Shown here piece after piece: positions 1 through 9,082 of a stretch of DNA of 64,000 bases. The position numbers were made by a program, and so were the translations under genes. Under the pieces are notes generated by a model. The model saw only the letters and a list, made by a program, of their open reading frames with translations. It did no database searches and was not told the DNA's origin. This DNA is from CAWGCA01 sp963820955 (GTDB lineage: Bacteria; Pseudomonadota; Gammaproteobacteria; Chromatiales; Chromatiaceae), in the NCBI GenBank assembly GCA_963820955.1, contig CAWGCA010000048.1, positions 75,091 to 139,090 on the forward strand. The letters are read 5' to 3'. The stretch's first letter is position 1. Each line of letters begins with the position of its first letter.

Positions 1-16
1 ACAGACGCGAGTAGCT

Positions 17-874
17 ATGAAATTAGTCATCGTTACCGGGCTTTCGGGCTCCGGCAAGAGTATTGCGCTGAATACCCTGGAAGATCTCGGCTATTATTGT
101 ATCGACAATCTGCCTGTTTTCCTGCTGCACGCCTTTGTCGATGCGCTGGTGTCGCGCCATGACCCAAGGTTCAACCTAACTGCGGTGGGTATAGATGCGC
201 GCAACCTCTCATCCGCACCGGAGAGCCTGGCACCGCTGCTTGAGCCGCTGCGGTCGCATGGCATCCAGTGTGAGATTCTCTATCTGGAGGCCCAGGACGA
301 CACACTGATCAAGCGCTACAGTGAAACCCGCCGCCGTCACCCGCTGGCCGATGATGAACATCCCCTGGCCGAAGCGATTCAGCTGGAGCGCAAGATACTC
401 GACCCCTTTCTCAGTGCGGCGGACCTCAAAATAGATACCACCCACACCAATCTGCACCAGCTTAGGGACATTATTCGCTCGCGGGTAGGCGAACATTCCA
501 GCTCAGAGATCTCCCTGTTATTCGAATCTTTCGGGTTCAAGCACGGGGTCCCCCGTAACGCCGACTTCGTCTACGATGCACGCTGTCTGCCCAACCCTCA
601 CTGGCAGCAGGAACTCCGTACCCTGACCGGCAGAGACGCGGATGTCGCCTATTTCCTGGAACAGGACAGCCGGGTACAACAGTTCAAACAGGCTATTATC
701 GATTTTCTGGAGGATTGGATCCCCTGCTTCGAGGCGGATGGACGCAGTTACCTGACTATCGCCATCGGTTGCACCGGCGGACAGCACCGATCAGTCTATC
801 TGGTGGAACAGTTGAGCGGGCACTTCAGGCGCCGAGGGCGGCAGATCCTTAATCGTCACCGGGAGCTGTCATGA
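17..874 (+). CDS. rapZ: RapZ, RNase adapter / nucleotide-binding protein
   Basis: RapZ is a cytoplasmic P-loop protein. In enterobacteria it binds small RNAs and guides RNase E to control amino-sugar synthesis. The 285-residue length matches the family. The N-terminal Walker A is GLSGSGKS (residues 8-15), and the C-terminal half carries the conserved CTGGQHRSV segment. The ATG at 17 is the only sensible start. It heads a PTS cluster (EIIA remnant, ptsH, ptsI), the usual setting for rapZ downstream of rpoN/hprK-type genes, which would lie left of the window. Its stop overlaps the start of the EIIA remnant by 4 bases, showing ancestral translational coupling. The RNA-binding role is inferred from the family. 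Confidence 0.95.
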   Translation: MKLVIVTGLSGSGKSIALNTLEDLGYYCIDNLPVFLLHAFVDALVSRHDPRFNLTAVGIDARNLSSAPESLAPLLEPLRSHGIQCEILYLEAQDDTLIKRYSETRRRHPLADDEHPLAEAIQLERKILDPFLSAADLKIDTTHTNLHQLRDIIRSRVGEHSSSEISLLFESFGFKHGVPRNADFVYDARCLPNPHWQQELRTLTGRDADVAYFLEQDSRVQQFKQAIIDFLEDWIPCFEADGRSYLTIAIGCTGGQHRSVYLVEQLSGHFRRRGRQILNRHRELS

Positions 875-1066
875 CGGCAGGGGTGCTGATCTTGGCCGGT
901 AACGGCATTGCTAAAAGCCTGTTGGGCTGCGAGCTCGGTATTGTTTGCCGCAACCAGCTAGTACTCCGCCAAGGGGCACACCGCCGTGGTCGCCGGTATC
1001 AACCTGCCCATTTTGCTGAATCTGAAGGGCATCAAGGACAAGGCGTGTATCATCGATTACAGCTAA
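871..1066 (+). pseudogene. Remnant of PTS EIIA (mannose-type, regulatory)
   Basis: The start (MTAGVLILAGNGIAKSLL) resembles the N terminus of EIIA-Man proteins. About 110 bases on, in another frame, comes VVAGINLPILLN, the conserved C-terminal motif of the same family, ending at TAA 1064-1066. Intact proteins are about 130-150 residues, so roughly half is missing from the middle and the frame is broken. The active-site histidine, normally in a THxxxG-like motif near residue 10, is replaced (LAGNG). The position between rapZ and ptsH is the standard place for this gene. I read it as a decayed gene; the open frame running through it to 1098 should not be annotated as a protein. Confidence 0.75.
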
Positions 1067-1094
1067 ATAAGGAACACCCCATCCACCATTGCCC

Positions 1095-1364
1095 ATGATC
1101 AGCAGAGAGATCGAGATCGTTAATAAACTGGGGCTGCACGCAAGGGCAGCCGCCAAGTTTGTCACCGAGGCTGGCCGGTACAGCAGTAGCGTGCAACTCA
1201 CCCGCAACGATCAGAAAGTAAACGGAAAAAGTATCATGGGGGTAATGATGCTGGCCGCCAGCCAGGGAACAGCTCTCACTCTGATTATCCAGGGCGAAGA
1301 TGAGGCGACCGCCGCCGATGCGCTGGAGTCGCTGGTAAAGACCCGCTTCGGGGAACCCGAATGA
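1095..1364 (+). CDS. ptsH: HPr family phosphocarrier protein
   Basis: HPr accepts phosphate from enzyme I and passes it to EIIA domains. Starting at ATG 1095 places the active-site histidine at residue 15 (LGLHARAA) and the regulatory serine at residue 46 (NGKSIMGVMML), exactly the canonical HPr numbering, so I prefer this over the in-frame TTG at 1089. The length of 89 residues is normal. An AAGGA stretch lies at 1069-1073, rather far upstream. Its stop overlaps the ptsI start by 4 bases. With no sugar permease nearby and the local EIIA broken, the role is probably regulatory, or served by an EIIA elsewhere. Confidence 0.95.
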   Translation: MISREIEIVNKLGLHARAAAKFVTEAGRYSSSVQLTRNDQKVNGKSIMGVMMLAASQGTALTLIIQGEDEATAADALESLVKTRFGEPE

Positions 1365-3112
1365 CGCCGCCCTTCAGCGGACGCGGCATCGGGGTAAGCC
1401 GGGGTATAGCCATCGGTGAAGCGCACCTGCTGCTGCGCGGGCGACTGGAGGTTGCCCCTCGATTTATCGATCGTGGAGATGTAGCCGCTGAAATCGCTCA
1501 TTTCCGCCAGGCAGTATCAGTTGCCAGACGCCAGCTCCGGGCCTTGCGACAGGAGATTCCCCAGGCCACGCGCTCGGACATTGCCAGCTTTATCGACACT
1601 CACCTGCTGATGCTGGATGACGCGGTCCTGACAGAGGTACCAGTCGATCATATCCAGGAAAAATTATGTAGCGCCGATTGGGCCCTGCAGATGCAGCGCA
1701 ACGCACTGGCCCAGGTGTTCGACGCAATGGAGGACCCCTATCTGCGGTGCCGCAAGGACGATGTCGACCATGTAGTCAACCAGATACAGAAAATCCTGTT
1801 GCGGGATGAGAAGGAGGAGGAGGAAACCGCTGATCTGCATGGCAAAATAGTCCTGACTCAGGATCTGACGCCGGCGGATACCATCCTGATCAGCCACCAG
1901 GGTATAGCCGCCTTCGTTACCGAATTCGGCGGCCCTATGTCCCATACCGCTATCCTGGCACGCAGCCTGAATATTCCGGCAGTAGTCGGAGTCCACCATG
2001 CCACCCGCTACCTGCGTCATGGCGAATTGCTGATCATCGACGGTGAACAGGGTTTGGTACTCGCCTCTCCCGACGAACAGACCCTCGCCCATTACCGTAA
2101 GCGGATCAACGCCTCCCTGCAACGGACGGAGGAGTTGCGCAGCCTGATCGGACAACCGGTAGTCACCACCGATGGGGAGACCGCCCGCTTGATGGCCAAT
2201 ATCGAGCTGCCCGATGATATCGATACTATCCGCTCCCTGGAAGCCGACGGCGTGGGTCTCTATCGTACCGAATACCTCTACATGAATCGTTCCAGGCCAC
2301 CGGATGAAGAGGAACACTACGCCGCCTATCGGCAGGCAGTGGATGGGCTTGCCGGCATTCCCATCACCATCCGCACCCTCGACCTGGGAGCGGACAAGCA
2401 GACCGATGGCACCTGTTTCCGGGAAACGGCGGCCTGCAATCCGGCGCTCGGCCTGCGGGCCATCCGGCTCTGCCTGAAGGAACCCAGCCTGTTTCTGCCC
2501 CAGCTGCGGGCCATCCTGCGGGCCTCTGCGCGGGGACCCGTACGAATGATGATCCCAATGCTGTCCAATCGGGCAGAGGTGCTGGAACTCAAAGACCTGA
2601 TCGAAAAGGCTAAAAAATCCCTGATCAGGGACGGACTGCCGTTCGACACCGAAATTCGGGTGGGCGGAATGATCGAGGTTCCGGCGGCGGCCCTCTCCGC
2701 CAATGTCTTCGCCCGTGAGCTGGACTTCCTCTCCATCGGCACCAACGACCTGATCCAGTATACTCTGGCGATTGACCGTATCGACGACGAGGTCAATTAC
2801 CTTTATGACCCGCTCCACCCGTCAGTGTTATACCTTATCCAGAAGGTGATAGACGCCGGCCTTCGCCATGATATTCCGGTCAGCATGTGCGGCGAAATGG
2901 CTGGCGACCCTCGCTACATCCCGCTGCTGCTCGGCATGGGACTGAGGGTGTTCAGTATGCAGGCAGGCTCACTGCTGGAGGCCAAGCGGACCATTCGGAC
3001 CCTGGATGCGGGCCGATTGCAGCGCCAGGTGGGCAATTTGATGAGGCGTATCGACGAACCCGGGGTGATCGAACGGGTGTCGCAGCTTACCGACACGGCC
3101 TCTTTCTGGTAA
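1361..3112 (+). CDS. ptsI: Phosphoenolpyruvate-protein phosphotransferase (enzyme I)
   Basis: Enzyme I autophosphorylates from PEP and phosphorylates HPr. The order is an N-terminal HPr-binding region, the swivelling domain with phospho-histidine His195 in GGPMSHTAILARS, and a C-terminal PEP-binding TIM barrel with the catalytic cysteine at about residue 510 (SMCGEMAGD). The 583 residues match ordinary enzyme I; there is no N-terminal GAF domain, which argues against the nitrogen-type EINtr. It is translationally coupled to ptsH (ATGA overlap). Its real output partner is unclear because the adjacent EIIA gene is a remnant. Confidence 0.95.
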   Translation: MTPPFSGRGIGVSRGIAIGEAHLLLRGRLEVAPRFIDRGDVAAEIAHFRQAVSVARRQLRALRQEIPQATRSDIASFIDTHLLMLDDAVLTEVPVDHIQEKLCSADWALQMQRNALAQVFDAMEDPYLRCRKDDVDHVVNQIQKILLRDEKEEEETADLHGKIVLTQDLTPADTILISHQGIAAFVTEFGGPMSHTAILARSLNIPAVVGVHHATRYLRHGELLIIDGEQGLVLASPDEQTLAHYRKRINASLQRTEELRSLIGQPVVTTDGETARLMANIELPDDIDTIRSLEADGVGLYRTEYLYMNRSRPPDEEEHYAAYRQAVDGLAGIPITIRTLDLGADKQTDGTCFRETAACNPALGLRAIRLCLKEPSLFLPQLRAILRASARGPVRMMIPMLSNRAEVLELKDLIEKAKKSLIRDGLPFDTEIRVGGMIEVPAAALSANVFARELDFLSIGTNDLIQYTLAIDRIDDEVNYLYDPLHPSVLYLIQKVIDAGLRHDIPVSMCGEMAGDPRYIPLLLGMGLRVFSMQAGSLLEAKRTIRTLDAGRLQRQVGNLMRRIDEPGVIERVSQLTDTASFW

Positions 3113-3192
3113 ACAGTCGGGCGTGCGGTTGATGACCGCGGATCCGGCCCGGCCGGCTTTTCCACCCCGAGATTTCAGTCTGATGACTTCAC

Positions 3193-4155
3193 CTATTCCT
3201 GATCACGAGGCAGCCATCCCCGCTCGCGGTAGTAACGTTTTGCCCCCTCGTGCAGCGGGGCCGACAGGCCATCGCGAATCATCGCCTCCGGACTCAGATT
3301 TTTAAACACAACATGCATACCGCGGAAATAATCAAGATTATCGAACAGTGATTTGACGATAGTGTAGATCTGATCTTCATCCACATCGCTGGAAGAGACG
3401 ACGGTGGCGAGCACCCCGAAGGTAGCTACCGGTGTCACGATACTGGGATAGATCCCGGCCGGAATGACCGTGCGGGCATAGTAGGGGGTTTCCGCCACCA
3501 GGCGATCGATATCAGGCCCCGAGACCTCGGTGATGGCCGCCTGGCAGAGGCTCAAGGCCTTGGCTACCGAAAAATTCGGGTGGCCAACCGTGTACACCAT
3601 GGCCTCTACCCGATCATGACAGAGGGCCAGGGATTGCTGTGCAGCGGGTAGTTCGGTGACCAGCTGAAAATCATCCTTGCTCCAACCCTTGGCGGCCATC
3701 ACCACTTCCATGGTAGCCCGCTGTCCGGAGCCCGGATTGCCGATATTGATTTTCCTGCCCTTCAGATCATCCAGCGTTCGGATATCCGCTTCGCGGCGCG
3801 TGACCAGAGTGAATGATTCGGTGTAAAGAGAAAAAAGTGACCGCAGGTTTGCATAGGGCGTATCCACGAACTCGAAAGGCCCGCTGTGGTTGAACGCGTG
3901 GTATTGCAGGTCGGATTGAACCAGGCCGAGTTCCAGCGCGCCCGCCTCAACATTGATTAGATTGGCGACGGAACCGGCAGATTCCAGCGCGGTGCAGGTT
4001 GTCCCCGGAATATTACGCTTTATCAGCCGGCAGATGGCCCGGCCCGCTTGAAAATAAACACCCGACTTGCTTCCCGTCCCGATAATCACCTCGGCCGAGT
4101 GCAGCGGTGTAAAAATCAAGGCCAGCGTTACGAGTAGAAAAAACCGGAAATCCAT
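3193..4155 (-). CDS. TAXI-family TRAP transporter solute-binding protein
   Basis: This is a periplasmic binding protein of the TRAP-associated extracytoplasmic immunogenic (TAXI) family. A signal peptide (hydrophobic stretch then LHSA) is followed by the family hallmark IIGTGSKSGVYFQAG, with a SAGSVANL segment about 40 residues later and GSGQRATMEV in the middle. The ATG at 4155 is preferred to GTG 4161 because an AGAGGGG ribosome site sits at the right distance. The gene stands alone, convergent with ptsI; no DctQM-type permease is in the window. The substrate is unknown; glutamate and other organic acids are known for relatives. Confidence 0.88.
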   Translation of the reverse strand: MDFRFFLLVTLALIFTPLHSAEVIIGTGSKSGVYFQAGRAICRLIKRNIPGTTCTALESAGSVANLINVEAGALELGLVQSDLQYHAFNHSGPFEFVDTPYANLRSLFSLYTESFTLVTRREADIRTLDDLKGRKINIGNPGSGQRATMEVVMAAKGWSKDDFQLVTELPAAQQSLALCHDRVEAMVYTVGHPNFSVAKALSLCQAAITEVSGPDIDRLVAETPYYARTVIPAGIYPSIVTPVATFGVLATVVSSSDVDEDQIYTIVKSLFDNLDYFRGMHVVFKNLSPEAMIRDGLSAPLHEGAKRYYRERGWLPRDQE

Positions 4156-4402
4156 ACCCACCCCTCTTTAACTTTACAGCATCTGAACGATTGCTCTGAT
4201 TCTGACCGGCATCCTAAATACGCTATATATAACCCTTATTTAAGACAGGGTAAAATCCGCGAACATTCTTGGCCCCGTAGCGATTCGCCAGGCCCCGTTT
4301 CGACCCTTCTGAATACGAAGCCAGCCCGATCGTATTCACAACGCTACCTCTCTGCCTGTCCGCTTGCAACCGACGGCGATACTCCTGTACCTTTCCGAAC
4401 CG

Positions 4403-5326
4403 ATGGAGCCGTTGATAAAAACCGAAGGCCTGTACCGTTATTTTGCAGGATTCTGCGCCGTCAGGGACGTCAGCTTCGAACTCCAGCGCGGCGAAGTGCT
4501 GGGCTTTCTGGGACCCAACGGGGCCGGGAAATCCACCACCATGCGGATTCTCAGCGGCGCACTCGCACCGTCCGGCGGGCAGGTGCGATTGGACGGCATC
4601 GACCTGCTGGAGCGACCAATCGAGGCCAAGGCGAGTCTCGGCTATCTGCCCGAGAATCCACCGCTCTACCGGGACCTGACGGTGGACGAGTATCTGCGCT
4701 TCTGCGCCCGGCTGCGTCGAGTCCCACGCAGCCGCCGGGCAAAGGCGCTGCAGCAGGCCAAGCGACGTTGCGGACTGGAGGGATCCGGCCGCCGGCTGAT
4801 CGGTAACCTGTCCAAGGGATATCAGCAGCGGGTCGGCATTGCGCAGGCAATCATCCATGAACCGAAACTGGTGATCCTGGACGAACCCACCAACGGCCTT
4901 GATCCAAATCAGATAAGAGAGATCCGCGGGTTGATCCGGGAATTGACGGAGACCCAGGGCATCATTCTCTCCACTCATATTCTGCCGGAGGTGCAGGCGG
5001 TATGCGATCGGGTGCTGATACTGCACGCCGGCCGACTGGTTTTTTCGGAGCGCCTGGAAAATCTGCGGCAACACCACCGCAGCGACCTGCTGATACAAAC
5101 CGGAAACCCGCTGGAACCGGCGGCCCTGGGGGAGCTGCCGGGGGTCAGACGCGCCAGCCCATTGGGTGACAATCGCTTCCGACTGCAGCTGGACGACGAC
5201 GCGGATCCCGGCGTGATCGCTGAGTACGCGGTCGAAAAAGGCTGGCGTCTCCACGAGCTATGCCCGGAACAGCAGGGTTTGGAACAGATCTTCACCCGAC
5301 TCACGACGACGGAAAGCATCCAATGA
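4403..5326 (+). CDS. ABC-2 type transporter ATP-binding protein (GldA-like)
   Basis: This is a cytoplasmic ATPase of an ABC-2 exporter. Walker A is GPNGAGKST, the signature is LSKGYQQRVGIAQA and Walker B is LVILDEPTNGLD, followed by a C-terminal extension typical of export ATPases of the GldA/CcmA/NatA group. I start at ATG 4403; an in-frame TTG at 4364 would add 13 residues with no homology value. It overlaps the permease gene by ATGA and heads a four-gene unit with a permease, a GldG-like protein and a DUF4340 protein. In Bacteroidetes, GldA/F/G take part in gliding, but most proteobacteria with this set do not glide, so the exported substrate is unknown. Confidence 0.9.
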   Translation: MEPLIKTEGLYRYFAGFCAVRDVSFELQRGEVLGFLGPNGAGKSTTMRILSGALAPSGGQVRLDGIDLLERPIEAKASLGYLPENPPLYRDLTVDEYLRFCARLRRVPRSRRAKALQQAKRRCGLEGSGRRLIGNLSKGYQQRVGIAQAIIHEPKLVILDEPTNGLDPNQIREIRGLIRELTETQGIILSTHILPEVQAVCDRVLILHAGRLVFSERLENLRQHHRSDLLIQTGNPLEPAALGELPGVRRASPLGDNRFRLQLDDDADPGVIAEYAVEKGWRLHELCPEQQGLEQIFTRLTTTESIQ

Positions 5327-6069
5327 TCGCGTCCATCGCCGGCAACGAACTGAGAAGACTCTTTCTCTCCCCCCTGGCCTGGAGCCTGCTGGCCGTGATG
5401 CAGTTGCTGCTGGGCTGGCTCTTCCTGGTGCAGATAGAGACCTTCCTGGAACTGCAACCCCGGCTGGCGGCCCTGGAAAACCCGCCGGGAATCACTGAAC
5501 TGGTGGCCATGCCGCTGTTCGACTCGGCGGCGGTGATTCTGATGCTGTTGGTCCCCCTGCTGAGCATGGGACTGTTCAGCCGGGAGTTCCTGAACGGCAC
5601 ATTCAGCCTGCTGCTCACTTCCCCGGTTTCCATGACCAGTCTCGTGGTCGGGAAATATCTGGCCCTGCTGGCGACACTGGCCATCATGCTGCTGCTGGTG
5701 GCGTTGATGCCGCTCTCCCTGTTGCTGGGCGGATCACTCGACCTGGGGACGCTGAGTGCCGGGCTGCTGGGGCTGGCCCTGACCCTGGCGGCCTATGGCG
5801 CGGTGGGTCTTTTCCTCTCCAGCCTCAGCCGGCAACCGGCCATTGCGGCGATCGGCAGCTATGGGGTTCTTCTGTTGCTGTGGATCATCAACCTGGCGGG
5901 CAGCGGCAGGGGCAGCGCGCTGTTCGGCCAGCTCGCGATCTCAAGCCATTTTCACCGACTGCTCAGCGGCCTGGTGGTCAGCTCGGATCTCTTCTATTTC
6001 GCGCTGCTGATCGTGACCTGCCTGATCCTTACCATCCGCCGGCTTGATACGCTGCGCAGCGATGGATAG
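5323..6069 (+). CDS. ABC-2 type transporter permease (GldF-like)
   Basis: This 248-residue inner-membrane protein has about six hydrophobic segments. It begins MIASIAGNELRRLFLSPLAW, a typical ABC-2 permease start in which a short amphipathic helix precedes the first membrane span, and contains the intracellular FSREFLNGTFSLLL loop seen in GldF-like permeases. The start overlaps the ATPase stop (ATGA), so the in-frame upstream extension to 5260 is discarded. It is the membrane partner of the preceding ATPase. The substrate cannot be deduced from sequence. Confidence 0.88.
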   Translation: MIASIAGNELRRLFLSPLAWSLLAVMQLLLGWLFLVQIETFLELQPRLAALENPPGITELVAMPLFDSAAVILMLLVPLLSMGLFSREFLNGTFSLLLTSPVSMTSLVVGKYLALLATLAIMLLLVALMPLSLLLGGSLDLGTLSAGLLGLALTLAAYGAVGLFLSSLSRQPAIAAIGSYGVLLLLWIINLAGSGRGSALFGQLAISSHFHRLLSGLVVSSDLFYFALLIVTCLILTIRRLDTLRSDG

Positions 6070-7426
6070 CTTCCGGATGAAATCCCGCCGCCAGCAACAG
6101 ACCAAGGCCCGGATCGAGAGCCTGCTGTTTCACCTGCTGCTGGCTGTCTCCGTAGGCCTGGCGGGCTGGCTCGGCAACCACTACTACTGGAGCTGGGACT
6201 GGTCCGGCAATGCCCGTAACAGCCTGACCGAGGCCAGCCAGCGGCTGCTGTCCACGCTGGAAAAGCCCTTGCTGATCACCTCCTTTACCCCGGATAACCG
6301 GGCGCTGCGGCAACCGACCCGGGAGATCGTGGAACGCTATCAGCGCTACCGCCCCGATATTCGATTGAAGTTTGTCGATCCGGCGCAGCATCCATCCCTC
6401 ACCCGGAAGCTGGGCATCCGGGTCTCCGGCGAACTGCGGCTGGAGTACGGCGAGCGCAGCGAAAACCTGCAGCGGATAGATGAGCAGGGCCTGAGCAACG
6501 CGATCCAACGATTGGCTCGCCAGGGGGAACAGTGGATCGTCTCGCTCCAGGGTCACGGCGAACGCCGGTTCGACGGCCAGGCAAACCACGACCTGGAGGC
6601 ATTCGGCGCGGAGCTGGCGCGCAAGGGCTTTCGAGTACAGTCCCTGGATCTTGCCAGCTCACCGCAGCTGCCGGACAACACCGGCCTGCTGGTGATTGCA
6701 GGACCCCAGACGCCCTATCTTCCGGGAGAAGTCCGTCTCATCCTCGACTACCTGAAGGGAGGGGGGAATCTGCTGTGGCTGACCGACCCGGGCGAACAGC
6801 ACGGGCTGGAACCACTGGCCCGGGAGATCGGACTTCAAATCCTGCCCGGGACAGTGGTGGACGCCAATGGTGCAGAGCTGGGGCTGGAGGATCCCGCCAT
6901 CGCCCTGGTGCCCCGTTACCCGAACCACCCCGCCACCGACCAGTTCGACCTGATCACCCTTTATCCTCAGGCGGCGGCCCTGGAACAGAGCGGGACGACT
7001 GATGACTGGGAAGCGACCACCCTGCTCAAAACGCTCTCCCGCAGCTGGAACGAAACCGGGGCTGTTCGCGGCCAAGTGGGGCGTGATGCGGAACAGGGGG
7101 AAAAGGCCGGGCCGCTCGCGATTGGAATCGCCTTCAGCCGGCCGCGGGGCCTGGGCGAGCAGCGGCTGCTGGTGATCGGAGACGGTGATTTCCTTGCCAA
7201 TGCCTTTCTGGGAAACGGTGGGAACCTCAACCTGGGATTGAATCTGGTCCGCTGGCTGACGGGGGACGACAGGCTGATCGACATCCCCGCCAAAACCGCC
7301 CGGGACCTGAGCCTGAATCTGCCCCCCCTGGCCGGTGCGGTGGTCGGCCTGGGGTTTCTGTTCGTACTGCCCCTGGGCCTTGCGCTCAGTGGCACCCTGA
7401 TCTGGTGGCGACGACGCAAGCTTTGA
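6062..7426 (+). CDS. GldG-like ABC transporter auxiliary protein
   Basis: This 454-residue membrane protein resembles the GldG / ABC_transp_aux family. It has one N-terminal transmembrane helix (residues about 18-38), a large periplasmic part with a glutamine-amidotransferase-like fold (LSNAIQRL region, then LLVIAGPQTP and YLKGGGNLLWLTDP) and a C-terminal transmembrane helix ending in WWRRRKL. ATG 6062 overlaps the end of the permease gene by 8 bases. It is believed to couple the ABC-2 transporter to extracytoplasmic parts; its biochemical role is not known in proteobacteria. Confidence 0.85.
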   Translation: MDSFRMKSRRQQQTKARIESLLFHLLLAVSVGLAGWLGNHYYWSWDWSGNARNSLTEASQRLLSTLEKPLLITSFTPDNRALRQPTREIVERYQRYRPDIRLKFVDPAQHPSLTRKLGIRVSGELRLEYGERSENLQRIDEQGLSNAIQRLARQGEQWIVSLQGHGERRFDGQANHDLEAFGAELARKGFRVQSLDLASSPQLPDNTGLLVIAGPQTPYLPGEVRLILDYLKGGGNLLWLTDPGEQHGLEPLAREIGLQILPGTVVDANGAELGLEDPAIALVPRYPNHPATDQFDLITLYPQAAALEQSGTTDDWEATTLLKTLSRSWNETGAVRGQVGRDAEQGEKAGPLAIGIAFSRPRGLGEQRLLVIGDGDFLANAFLGNGGNLNLGLNLVRWLTGDDRLIDIPAKTARDLSLNLPPLAGAVVGLGFLFVLPLGLALSGTLIWWRRRKL

Positions 7427-8268
7427 AACGCAGCGCAATCAATCTGGTGCTGGTGGGGCTGGTGGCGAGCCTGGCAGTAGCGGTCTGGCTCACCCCCACC
7501 GACGACCATTCCGGTGCCCCGGCTTCACTCACCCCCTTAGCGCCAGGAAAGATAACGGCTATTCAAAGGCTCAGTCGTCACGGCCCCGCGCTGCGGATGC
7601 TGCGGCTGAACGAAAGTTGGCACATGACCGAACCCTATGCCCTGGCGGCCAATGCAGAAAGGGTCAAGCGACTACTGAATGTGGCAGCCGCCCCCACGAT
7701 TGAACAGTTTCCCATGCCAGAAAACAGGCTTCAGGAATTTGGCCTGGACGCACCACTGGCCAGACTCGAACTGAACGGACTGGCACTGGATTTCGGCAAC
7801 ACCGACCCCATAAACCACCACCGCTACGTCCGGTTCGAGGGCAAGCTGCATCTAATCAAGGATATCTACGCCCACCATCTTACCGCCCCGGCAGAAGCCT
7901 TCGTCTCCCCCCGCTTGGTCGCCGAGCAGGCGAAAATCCTGGCCGTCCGAACCCCTGGCTGGCAGCTGTTCAGGCAAGCGGACGGCAACTGGCGGATGAC
8001 ACCGTCTGTGCCGGGCCTGCCGCAGGATCAACTGGCCTCAAAAATTCGCGCCTGGCAGCAGAGTGAGGCGCTTAAGGTTGAGGCGGTGCAGACGGAAGAA
8101 AGCGCTCAGCGGGTGGAAATACTGCTGGAAAGCGCCCAAGACCCTCTGCGTTTCGCCATCCTGAGCCGGCCCGATGGGACCCTTCTGGTGCGGCAGGAAC
8201 TCGGCCTGGGCTACCGCCTGCCCGCCGACTCTGAACTGCTGATTTTTCCTGGCGGAGAAAAACCCTGA
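7405..8268 (+). CDS. DUF4340 domain protein, membrane-anchored
   Basis: The protein has a single N-terminal transmembrane helix (LVLVGLVASLAVAVWL) and about 250 extracytoplasmic residues of the DUF4340 type, a family that regularly follows gldG-like genes. GTG 7405 overlaps gldG by 22 bases; an in-frame TTG at 7423, sharing bases with the gldG stop, is an equally reasonable start. Only 1 base separates it from mutM, so all five genes are probably one transcript. The function is unknown; co-occurrence suggests it is a fixed component of this ABC system. Confidence 0.8.
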   Translation: MATTQALKRSAINLVLVGLVASLAVAVWLTPTDDHSGAPASLTPLAPGKITAIQRLSRHGPALRMLRLNESWHMTEPYALAANAERVKRLLNVAAAPTIEQFPMPENRLQEFGLDAPLARLELNGLALDFGNTDPINHHRYVRFEGKLHLIKDIYAHHLTAPAEAFVSPRLVAEQAKILAVRTPGWQLFRQADGNWRMTPSVPGLPQDQLASKIRAWQQSEALKVEAVQTEESAQRVEILLESAQDPLRFAILSRPDGTLLVRQELGLGYRLPADSELLIFPGGEKP

Positions 8269-8269
8269 A

Positions 8270-9082
8270 ATGCCGGAGCTGCCCGAGGTAGAGACCACCC
8301 GGCGGGGCATTGAACCCCATATCCTCGGCCACGAGATTCAGGGGCTTATCGTGCGGCAGGATCGGCTGCGCTGGCCGGTTCCTCCCCGCCTGGAAAACAG
8401 ACTCCGCGGTCAGCGCATCCTGAGGGTAGAGCGGCGGGCAAAATATCTGCTGCTGCAGACCGGAACAGGCACGCTGCTGATCCACCTGGGCATGTCCGGC
8501 AGCCTGCGGGTCCTGCCTCCGGGGACCCCACCGGGTCCTCATGACCACATCGACCTGGTATTCCAGCATTGCTGTCTGAGGCTGAGGGATCCTCGCCGCT
8601 TCGGCGCCGTACTCTGGACCAGCGAAGCGGTGGCCGGGCATGCCCTGCTGCGCCATCTCGGCCCGGAGCCGCTGGGCCAGGAATTCAACGGGGAATGGTT
8701 GTACCGGCTGGCACGTCGACGCCACGGACCGGTGAAGAACTTCATCATGGACGGCAAAGTGGTGGTCGGCGTGGGAAACATCTACGCCAGCGAATCCCTG
8801 TTTCATGCCGGCATCCACCCGCACCGACCCTGCAACCGGATCTCCCTGAACCGCTACCATCGGCTGGTCGAAGAGATCAGGCGGGTGCTGATAAGCGCTA
8901 TTCGCCAGGGCGGCACCAGCCTGCGTGACTTCCAGCGTGAAGATGGCAGACCGGGCTACTTCGCCCAGGAACTGCAGGTCTACGGCCGGGAGCGACAACC
9001 CTGTCCCCGCTGCGGCCAACCGATCAGACAGCGACGTATCGGCCAGCGCTCAAGTTACTTCTGCAGCCACTGCCAGCGCTAA
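8270..9082 (+). CDS. mutM: Formamidopyrimidine-DNA glycosylase
   Basis: MutM (Fpg) removes 8-oxoguanine and ring-opened purines and nicks abasic sites. The mature N terminus PELPEVETTRRG supplies the catalytic proline and glutamate; the conserved lysine lies in RRAKYLLL. The helix-two-turn-helix segment with GNIYASE is present, and the protein ends in a four-cysteine zinc finger (CPRCGQPI ... YFCSHC). The 270 residues equal the family length. It is the last gene of the ABC/GldG/DUF4340 unit and converges with a small minus-strand gene, overlapping it by 4 bases. Confidence 0.97.
   Translation: MPELPEVETTRRGIEPHILGHEIQGLIVRQDRLRWPVPPRLENRLRGQRILRVERRAKYLLLQTGTGTLLIHLGMSGSLRVLPPGTPPGPHDHIDLVFQHCCLRLRDPRRFGAVLWTSEAVAGHALLRHLGPEPLGQEFNGEWLYRLARRRHGPVKNFIMDGKVVVGVGNIYASESLFHAGIHPHRPCNRISLNRYHRLVEEIRRVLISAIRQGGTSLRDFQREDGRPGYFAQELQVYGRERQPCPRCGQPIRQRRIGQRSSYFCSHCQR

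Noticed and set aside
1664..2818. 384-residue open frame on the minus strand
   Set aside because: It lies entirely inside ptsI, has low-complexity composition and no domain, and is a codon-bias shadow.
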